Positions 55,514 to 64,000 of a stretch of 64,000 nucleotides of DNA are shown here, in pieces. Where the stretch lies: positions 8,841,713 through 8,905,712 of the forward strand of contig NC_092574.1 in NCBI RefSeq assembly GCF_037975245.1, written 5' to 3'. Below the pieces are notes generated by a model that was not told the DNA's origin, ran no database searches, and worked only from the letters and a program-made list of their open reading frames with translations. This stretch comes from Apostichopus japonicus. Taxonomy: Eukaryota; Echinodermata; Holothuroidea; Aspidochirotida; Stichopodidae. The translations under genes were made by a program, and so were the position numbers. The first letter of the stretch is position 1; the number at the start of each line of letters is the position of its first letter.

Positions 55514-58500
55514 TCAACCGTTTCGGTTCTGATTGCTGTCTGTGTCCGATTCTTCTGAGAGTCTCTCCTGCGACGGCTCGGCCGTAAACCTGACGTGGAA
55601 GAAATCCAAGGAGTTTGTGCTACTCAGTCTTCTTTCCAGGCTTTCACTTTTCAGTTTTGTCCACATGGATTTGTTACACTGGACAGCTTCAACCAGTGGG
55701 CGGGCCTTTGGGAATATATCGTGTAGTATCCTGGGTAAGGAAGAGATCATGAGCAATCAATTGTTGCCTGCTTTGTTTGCTCCGAGAAATAGCATTGTCA
55801 AAGAATCCGAATAAAACGACCTGTATTTCTTGCAGCATTAATCACATAGGTGTATTTACACATAAGCAATTAATCGATATATTGGGCAATACTATACCAT
55901 ACGAAAACGCATCAATTTTCTTGTGGCGCCAACATTTGCCTATAATTTGCAAGTGGTCCACTTCATATCACAAAGAAAAACCCATCCATTTCCAACATAA
56001 CATCCACATTGCTATATGACTGTATGTCTAGGGCACAGCCTTTTACATAAGAAACTTCTCAAGGAATTCATAAGCACCTACGTGATCCAATACCAACAGA
56101 AATCGGGAATAATTGAATGCTAAAATACTCAATTCCAACATAACATATGACCAGTAGCACACCTATCCCTTCCCCTATCTCTATATCAAAACAAAATCAA
56201 CATTGGAATATAACCAATTCTAATATGCACGACAAACAGCTTGTTTCGGAAGTTTATAAAACCTTCCTATAAAAAGAAATTCTTTCAAGTGTTACTCTGG
56301 ATAAAGAATATGTCTATTTTTTACTTACAGGAAGACTGGTTGTGCTATATGCTCAAGGAAATTAATCTGTAATTCAGGAATGAATGCCTTTTCTCTGTCA
56401 AACATCTCAGGAGTTTCCAAACCCATGGCCTTCTCCAGGTCTCCCTGAGTGAAAAATTCACGGTATATCAGCTCCTGAAAATCAAGACAGGGAGAGAAAG
56501 AGACAAGAATACTTAACAAACCATTCGCAATTCAAGATTAAAACATCTCAATTATTCAGCAGCTGATGTTAAGATGAATATAACATCTGAGAGCAGACTT
56601 TACAACCATTGACATATATTCCACAATATATCATATTCAATCTGTATCGATTACTTGATTAATTCCCACCATATGTTTCTCTTGACTTTATTCAAGCTAA
56701 TTGAAAACAGTGATACCTAGATTTACACCCAGACCTCCTATTTCCAAAATCCTGGATACTTTGAAATACGATTCCCGCCTAGTGATTTTTGTAAAACATT
56801 GTGCATGTATTAATGCTAAAAGTATTTAGTTAACATCCACAGCAAAGTACAGTCTAGGAAGCTCGGTTTAACATTCAGACTTTCAGACTTCAATCCAGTC
56901 AACTTTCAATCAATCCTAACTAAATTATCCAAGCTTTTACTGTACTCCTAATTGCCATGCAGCTGTGACTACTCGATATGAAACTGATGACAAACAACGT
57001 TCAATGAAATCTGCCCGCTTACAGCAATCTTTTTAGTCGTCATCCAGTTTTTAGTCTGGTCTGAGAGATCGGAACTCGTCATGAGCAAGCACATGAGCAG
57101 TTGGCGATGCCTGGGGTTGGATTTGACGTAACCATCTGTGGAAATGAAATAAAGAAAGTCCTCAGCAAGTTGAAGGTAAAACACCGAATTTGCTTTGACT
57201 GTCACTGTAACACCGTTATTTCATGTCATGCTGGAGTTTGCAAATAAAAGATAAGTAGAGTATTGCTACAGAGCTGTGCAAAGATTTCACCTATCTGGTG
57301 GCATGAGCATATTAAATTGAGCCACACTTGCATGCTTATCTATCTTCAACCCCCCAGCAGGGATAAAAAATTGCCAGTATCGCATCGCAAACTGCTAGAC
57401 AAAATGCTCAAGTTGCTCTACAAGTGTAGAGATGTATAACAGTTTGTCTTCACAGGAACCATTATTGTATTGAATGAGTGAAAAAATTCACAGCCTTCGA
57501 AAATGTTACACAAAGTTTGAACGCTAAATTATTCCATGACATGTATGCAACCTCACCATGACAGGCTACTATACCCCTTTTTTATTTTTTTTTCTCTTTG
57601 AATTTTTTAATTTTTCTTAGCTAGATAATAGATCAGACTCACCACTGGCCATTTGCTTCAATTCATTGATGATTCTCAGATGATGAGCCAAGTCTGTGGC
57701 TAAGATAATATCTTGCATCAGGTCAAGCACATTCTGGTAATCCTGTGGAATGGAAATCACAAAGGAGAAATATTTAAAAACTACAGAAACTATAGCAAAT
57801 AGCAGACCTAATAGAATCACAGCATGTTGTAGACAGCTTTTGCCTCAATTTTCTCCTTTCCTAACTGAATGAGTCTCTCTGAATACTTCGCTTACCTATG
57901 ATCCAATTTAATAGCTTTATTCTCTGCTAGTCCATTTGCAATGGTTCTCTATAGATGAGTCAGGGACCAAATCCAGCAAGTGAAAGATTTCATGGTCAAA
58001 GAAGAAGAAAAAAAAATCAGCCCACAGATTTGCACTAATCGGGGTATACAGGCCTTTGTGGTCATGTTTATACCGTTGAGCACCCTCCTGGACTAGCCAG
58101 TGCATTGTTCCCTCTAGGATTCATGAGATATAGAGTAGTCTGCCATCTGGCTCCTTACACCAATCAATAACTTTCTCTGACCATTAAAGACAGTTCACTT
58201 GAGCAAGCCCTTGCCCTACTATTCCATAATAACCTACGAACCTTTCTTGAAAGATTCTCAAAGATGTTGCATCCTTCTGTGTTGAGTATACACATCGCCT
58301 GTGCAAAGTGGTGACGCTCCATGACAGAACCCTCAGAGCTGTACAAGGCAGCTAAAACTGATTTCTGTCAAGTACAAGAGAGAAAGAGATGGAAGAAATC
58401 TTAAAAATATGGGAAGTCAGCAAAACGCTATCGTATGAATGGTTGCATCAGGCGCTTAAAGGTATGCTGTATTAGTCCGAAATATGCTAAATATTCAAAT

Positions 58501-61383
58501 ATGGTCACCTTTGGTCAAAATTCTTAAACTGTTTTTATTCTCCCTTCGAGGAGATTTGCCTCACTTAGACATTCAGTCATCTTGTGTGATCCTTAAAAAT
58601 GTCTGAGAACAATTTGGAGAGTAAAGACCTCCAGGGAAGTACTTTTTGAAATATTCTAGCAATTATAGCATGCTATAACTTGGGGCCTATAGTGACTACC
58701 TTTAACCTTTTGATACAGTGTAACTCATTCTCATCGTTACCACGAGGAGAAAAGGTTAATTTTGTGACACTACTCACCGAATGTACTTGGAAGCTGTTGT
58801 TGGTTCCCCTATGGTCCAGATCATGACATAAACAAGCCACAAATAGTGCAAAGACTTCAATTTCCCTGGTTAAATACGAAAAGAAAACAATTAGAAACCA
58901 AATCAAATCAGCCTAATTAGACATATATTAGAATTACATATTTGTATATAATTTATGAAAATTAAAAAAAAAAAATTAAAGAGATGATGCACAGCAATAG
59001 GTGTAGTATCCTGTAAATTTTGTAAAAGTGGGACATTCTTACTCCTACTTACACTGACACTGAGAGATTTGTTCTTTTCCATGTTTGATGATTGTCAGAT
59101 TAAAAAACCGATATTTCAATAAATTGGCAGGCTGAAAGTTGTAGTACAAGAGACTATTTCTTACAAACTTCAGAATAGACACCAACGATCTCTGTTAATG
59201 AAGTAGACCTGCTCATTTATATAATGCAATGGTGAAAGGGATGGGCAAGGGATGGGCAAGGGAGTGCGGGAGGGAGGGAGGGGGGGGAGGGACATCTAGG
59301 CTGGCAGTGTGTATTACCTATTCCAATGGAAGACTATGAACCGCTGTGCATAAATAAATTTGTAGGGGATGAACTCGAGAATAGTCTACACAACCACTCA
59401 ACAGTGAAGTAGGCCATATGGGAACATCAACAAACCCAGAGTGCTATTCCTAGCTTTAAGACAAATAGAGAAATGACACTCATGATGACAATAGATTGCA
59501 TGTAACATCACAGACAGGATAATGGGAGACAAATTAAAGGTATGCTGCATTGGCCCCAAATATGCCAGATATTCAAAAATGGTCAAAATTGCCTGAAATT
59601 GACCTCACTGGGACACTCAGTCATCTTGTGTGTTCATTTAGAATGTCTGAGAACAATTTGGAGAGTATAGACCTCCAAGAAATTACTTTCTGAAAACTTC
59701 TAGCAATTATAGCGAGCTATAATTTGGGGCCTACACAGACTACCTTTAATGAGTAGAGAGAAACTAAGCACATTGCAGTCGCTGTTTTCGAGAGGATGGT
59801 ATTAAACTTACTCAAGGTATTCCAAGTTGTTGAAGTTCTTATAGAGGAGATAGCAGAAATGACCGACTGTGAGAGCGTGGGACCAATTATGATAGGGGGT
59901 ATCCCTGTACCCTCGCTTCACCAGCATGGTGAACCTGGCTAATGTCGGCTTGTCGATGCGCCATCGGTTGATCATACCCATGTCGTCAAACATACTCAGT
60001 ACAGCCTTTGATGGAGAAATGAAGGAAAAAAACAAAGGACAAATAAATCACCAATATGTAATATTTCATTTCTTTTATTTGTTTCTTCACAATATAAATA
60101 CAGAATAAAATAAAACTGTATCCCCTTACATCTATCTCTTTGTGTTCACCATGATCATTAACCTGTCTGTATTCTGTGTGTGTTTTTGTCCCTTCTGTTA
60201 CTGTTACTTGTCATTTAGCCTTTGAAGAAGATCCTGCTAGGATCGAAACGTCAAGCCAACTTACTTTTACACAATATAAATACAGAGCAGTTAACAAAGT
60301 GACAAAACATATCAACAACAGGGATGATCTACTTCAAAATGGAGAAATGCTATCGCAAGATTCTTATGATATTTATATTAATATATAAGAACGATGAAGT
60401 AAATGGCTACTTGTATGGAGTAAAAGATTGTTCTAAATGATGGAAATTAACGAGAAATAAGACAGATATTCTCACCAGAATGGTATCAGCATCTGGGATA
60501 CCTCTGGGTGAGTATGAGAGTTCTGCCACTTGAGGATGGAAGTGAGTTGGTTTTGGAATTTTCTGCTTCTCAAAGGGTATCATGTCATCCTCCAAGATCT
60601 GTAAGATGAGGAAAGCAAAACTCCATTAATAAAAAATTTCAAAAACCATAGTGAAGTTATAAACACAATTCAGGTATATAATCATATATCCACTCCAGTG
60701 AGTAACCTTGTTTTGTATCATTAATATGAGGCTGAAGCAGCAATTGGTGATGACAATAGCCCAGATTGAAATATGCAAATAAGTTTATGTCTAGGTACAT
60801 CTGCTATGAGAGTTTTGAAGACCTAGGATAAATGACATTTCACTCCAGTAACTAGTGCAATGCCTCGTGTCAAAAATAGAACCGGGGGTGTCACAGAGCT
60901 GCTTGCATTTCCCTACTAATTTTGTGCAATCATTTTGGACTCCAAACAAACTAAAAATAAATTAACTTTTTCTACTTCAGTTAGTAATACTATTGTTTGT
61001 ACGTAGTGACGTTTCACAAAATGTTTTCACTTTATTGAGTTAATGCTTTGCTCCAATCTGACATGCATTTAAATGAACTAAAATAAGCCCTCAAAAAAGA
61101 CCTCCTGCTTAATATTCAATGTTGATTTTTTCCTTTCAAGTGAAATTCACCGCTGAGGGAAGCAAAATAGAAATTAAATTTCCATAATCACTTTGGTAAC
61201 CTTTTGAATATCCTGTTACCATACATTTGATAGATTCCAGTAGATTATCTTCAAAATTTGGATTAACATTTAATCTGAATGGAGGACATTGTGTAGAAGA
61301 TTTACCTTCATGTGATACATCATTAGTTCATTAGCCAAAGCACTTCTGTACTGTGCATCGGTCATCTTCTTATATAACAGTCC
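55514..61383 (-). CDS. PDE2A: PDE2A-type cGMP-stimulated phosphodiesterase, catalytic part, 5'-partial
   Basis: Hydrolyses cAMP and cGMP; in the family, GAF domains bind cGMP and stimulate the enzyme. Exons in order: 61383-61306, 60598-60476, 60005-59812, 58865-58778, 58364-58242, 57742-57643, 57135-57023, 56474-56329, 55730-55514 (stop at 55514-55516). All phases fit, giving 393 visible residues. Seen, in visible-residue numbers: GLLYKK...YHMK (end of the GAF-B/linker helix, 1-26); HNWSH (106-110, catalytic His and metal site); [11 protein letters not shown] (145-155); [37 protein letters not shown] (metal/helix region); QGDLEKAMG; and IPELQINF with the invariant substrate Gln (~309). The pattern matches vertebrate PDE2A more closely than PDE5/6/10/11. 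The end is a Ser/Glu/Asp-rich tail ([13 protein letters not shown]). The GAF-A/B exons must lie above 61383, mostly outside the window. Confidence 0.94.
58456..58705. mobile_element. TTAA-flanked MITE, copy 1
   Basis: Starts TTAAAGGTATGCTG and ends GACTACCTTTAA; TTAAAGGTA and TACCTTTAA are exact inverted repeats, 250 bp apart end to end. The interior matches copy 2. Near the right end there is a palindrome (attatagcatgctataa). It lies in a PDE2A intron. Confidence 0.82.
59236..59293 (+). repeat. G-rich, quadruplex-prone run in a PDE2A intron
   Basis: atgggcaagg repeated twice, then gggagggagggaggggggggaggg-type runs. On the PDE2A transcript this is a C-rich strand. Confidence 0.55.
59534..59749. 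mobile_element. TTAA-flanked MITE, copy 2
   Basis: 216 bp with the same ends and orientation as copy 1 and roughly 80% identity, with an internal deletion. Inserted in the neighbouring PDE2A intron. The TTAA could be the target duplication, as with piggyBac-type transposases; the family is not proven. Confidence 0.82.
60211..60275 (+). repeat. Single copy of the Penelope/hammerhead-like motif
   Basis: Contains ttgaagaagatcctgctagg followed by atcgaaacgtca. The same motif is found three times at 18285-18466. The arms GATCCT/AGGATC form a short stem followed by GAAA. Confidence 0.5.
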
Positions 61384-61809
61384 CTGTTAGAAAAAAAAAC
61401 ACAAAATAAAATGGATTATAAATGCTTTATAAATGTACTGCAAATAAATAATGATAAAAAGAAGTAGATAAATGTGAGAGTGTTTGGCGAACACCAACCA
61501 CAATATTTTATTATGTACTCTAATGAAAACGTAAATACCTCAAATTTCTAAAATGATATAATGTTATCTCATTCCTGCATCTTGACATTAAATCAAGCAT
61601 GTTATAAGTATGTCTACTTCTACATCATGAGTGCTGTACATACATTCTAATGTTGACCAAAGGTTGACAGAAATCTTGTACAGAATTTTTAATTTTAATT
61701 TTTAAAATTATTCCCTCGTTTATATATATATTTTTTTATATTAATATTTAAGCTGTGTCAATTTTATTCTTCATATTCATATTTCAAAGTTTTTGTCATT
61801 TTGTTGTCG

Positions 61810-61880
61810 TTGTAAAGCGCTCTTGAACATGCTTAAGCATGAAAAGAGCGCAATATAAATTTGGTAAAATAAAAATAATC
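61810..61880 (+). repeat. Retroposon-type 3' tail
   Basis: gtaaagcgctcttgaacatg ... gaaaagagcgcaatataaat followed by an A/T-rich run; the same style of tail as the SINEs above (AAAGCGCTATATAAA + TTATTA). The body is not recognisable. Confidence 0.4.
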
Positions 61881-62389
61881 ATAAAGAATGTCAATCTATC
61901 GGCCACTGCATCTCGTGCACAGTATTGCTAAAGTCTTTCCCTGGCTGATGTACTCTGTAATCTGAAAGACTGGGGGGCTTCTTAAGGCAGATTTTGATCA
62001 GAGTTTGAACAATGTAGGTCATAAGCTATTCATCCTTCTTGCCAACAATGTCATAAAACTTCAGTTTGTTGACATTTTCCAGATTGCTTTATTATACTTA
62101 TTTTATACTGTAGGTAGAAACATTAGCAACGTTTACACCATATTGCATATAGTTTAATGTTTTTATTACGAGATCATGTTAGGAAAGGTCATCAATTGTG
62201 ATTTAAATAACCAAGAATGTCCACTTATGACCAAACATTCACTCTGGTTTTAATCCATGCCTACTCCTGAACATCTGGTCTCAATATATAGGGCTACTTA
62301 TTGTTTATTATAACCCTACTCAACATCTGGGAAAAGAGCTGTAGATATAGAACCTCAAGAGATATTGAAATTGTAGCATATATGCCATA

Positions 62390-63065
62390 GAACAAGCATG
62401 TTATAGATATGTTCCACACAAGAAGCATGTCATACTTGCATTCCATACAAGAAACATTTGATATAAAGATGCCATACAACAAGTATATGTTATTCGTAAA
62501 TGCCACACAAAGAGCATGTTATACATAAAATTTCACACCACAAGCAAGATGCCATACAGCAGACATGTTATATATAAATGGCATACAAGAAGCCTGTTAC
62601 ACATACATACCACAAAACAGGCATGCTATACATACGTTGGACACACAAAAAGCATGTTATACATACATTTAACACCACAAGCATGATGCCAAGATGCCAT
62701 ACATATAGCAGACAGGTTATATAATGGCATACAAGAAGCCTGTTACACACACATGCCACACAACAAGTATGTTATACATACTTTGGACACACAACAAGCC
62801 TGTTACATATAGACGCCATGCAGCAGGTGTTCTTATAAACAGATACCCACACAACAAGCCTGTTACACACACATGCCACACAACAAGCATATCATACATA
62901 CATGCCACACAACAAGCATACATGACACACAACAAGCATGTTACACATACATGCCACACAAGCATATCATACCTACATGCCACGCAACAAGCATGTTATA
63001 CATACATGGCACACTACAAGCATGTTATACATACATGCCACACAACAAACAACTTATACTAGTAC
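62390..63065. repeat. ~30-bp minisatellite in a PDE2A intron
   Basis: About twenty imperfect units of catgttatacatacatgcca followed by cacaacaag. It gives spurious Cys/His-rich ORFs on both strands. Confidence 0.93.
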
Positions 63066-63671
63066 ATGCTATGAAGGATTCTCACAAAGCTATTGACCTT
63101 CTAGTTCTGCTTTCTCTGTTGGACAGATCAGATTCCTCTTCAAAGTTCCAAGGAGAGGAGGGCCTTAGTTATAATCAAAATTTGCATACTATGCTCATCA
63201 TCAGTGTTATCCCTATCCTGTTGGTATCATTACCTCTCTACACATTACTGTACTAGACTGAGTTAGAGAGAGGATAATGTTACACTACTGTAGCTATATG
63301 CAACATTCATAGGGACAATGTATGCAGTGGTAACACAAGGCACTACAGATATTTGCAATGGCTCTCATGTTACATCTCTCAAATTATGTTGTCTATACTG
63401 GCAAGGTGTAAGATGGGCTGGCAACCCTCCTCATGAAATATTTTACCCAATTACTGAATTGATACAGCAATTTTTTTATAACGCATGCAAGAAATTTCTC
63501 TTGTTCCCTCATTGCACTAACAGTGGGCCTTTGAAGATACTGTTCGATTTGACTCTGGGGTTATTTGATCGAACAAATTTCAGAATTTAAGACAAACTAA
63601 ACCACAAAGCAACTTATCAAAGAGTCCTCCATATTGCTGACATACAAAAGAACTGTATCTACATAAATATG

Positions 63672-63870
63672 CAACACTCTCTCATTAAAGCAAGAGCACA
63701 AATGGCAAAAACAGACAATGGCCACCACATATGGCTGAAGGGAACAAATAGTTGGATTACATTTGCAGGTTACATTCAATCATCATATGATAACATACAT
63801 CTCTAAATGAATATTCAACACTCTCTCATTAAAGCAAGAGCACAAATGGCAAAAACCGACAATGGCCACC
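63672..63870. repeat. Direct duplication of a 62-bp segment
   Basis: aacactctctcattaaagca ... caatggccaccacatatg occurs at 63672-63733 and again at 63809-63870 with one mismatch noted. Confidence 0.85.
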
Positions 63871-64000
63871 ACATATGAAAAAATACGAAAATATGAAATA
63901 TTTTAACACAAGAAAAAAAACAGTAAGAAGTGTCTTTAAATAGTAAAGAACTTTTATCATGCACACAGAAACATGCATTAGCAACACATGGAAGAAAAAA

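Larger units (their letters stand above)
61384..64000. other. PDE2A intron and upstream sequence
   Basis: No GAF exon recognised. It contains a retroposon-like tail (61810-61880), a ~30-bp minisatellite (62390-63065) and a 62-bp dispersed duplication (63672-63733 and 63809-63870). Confidence 0.55.

Noticed and set aside
55202-55814. Plus-strand ORFs over the PDE2A last exon
   Set aside because: Antisense to the well-supported PDE2A coding exon.
62294-63256. Cys/His/Thr-rich ORFs on both strands
   Set aside because: Translation of the ~30-bp minisatellite.

Overview
The window is animal nuclear DNA. It is AT-rich, with short exons, GT-AG introns of 0.1-4 kb, tRNA-derived SINEs, MITEs, a tyrosine-recombinase-type retrotransposon fragment and many minisatellites. 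The three proteins resemble vertebrate orthologues closely. Runs of TAGGCCTA/TAACGTTA-type words (for example 47330-47480) are, from general experience, typical of echinoderms, so a marine invertebrate deuterostome, perhaps an echinoderm, is my best guess; the species is not decided.

Layout: (1) + strand, 331-37320: the last ~1,080 codons of an ATP8A-class P4-ATPase (phospholipid flippase), 34 coding exons in one transcript plus one alternative exon. The first ~90 codons lie left of the window. (2) - strand, 41452-47772: a complete cyclin A gene, 8 exons, about 447 codons, tail-to-tail with the flippase. (3) - strand, 55514-61383: the last nine recognised exons (393 codons) of a PDE2A-type cyclic nucleotide phosphodiesterase, covering the catalytic domain. 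Its GAF exons lie right of the window or were not recognised. The genes look like ordinary neighbours; flippase, mitotic cyclin and cGMP-stimulated PDE have no obvious joint pathway.

Two features stand out in the flippase gene. First, exons 331-429 and 2470-2568 are a tandem pair, both 99 nt and phase 0, encoding alternative versions of the M1-M2 exoplasmic loop plus M2. They look like mutually exclusive exons that could change lipid handling. Second, minisatellites sit on exon edges far more often than expected: at least eight splice boundaries have tandem copies of 'intron end + splice site + part of the exon'. These place up to ten exact, exon-like decoy splice sites beside the real one, and where I translated them the decoys run into stop codons. 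This repeated pattern is the most unusual thing in the window.

Accessory DNA: a decayed DIRS-like gag region (4560-6580, - strand), four SINE copies or relics, two TTAA-flanked MITEs in PDE2A introns, a long-TIR MITE in a cyclin A intron, a Penelope/hammerhead-like hairpin motif in two places, and several plain minisatellites (20.0, 27.7, 42.6, 54.3 and 62.7 kb). All coordinates of spliced exons were placed by eye from reading frame, splice consensus and remembered family conservation.
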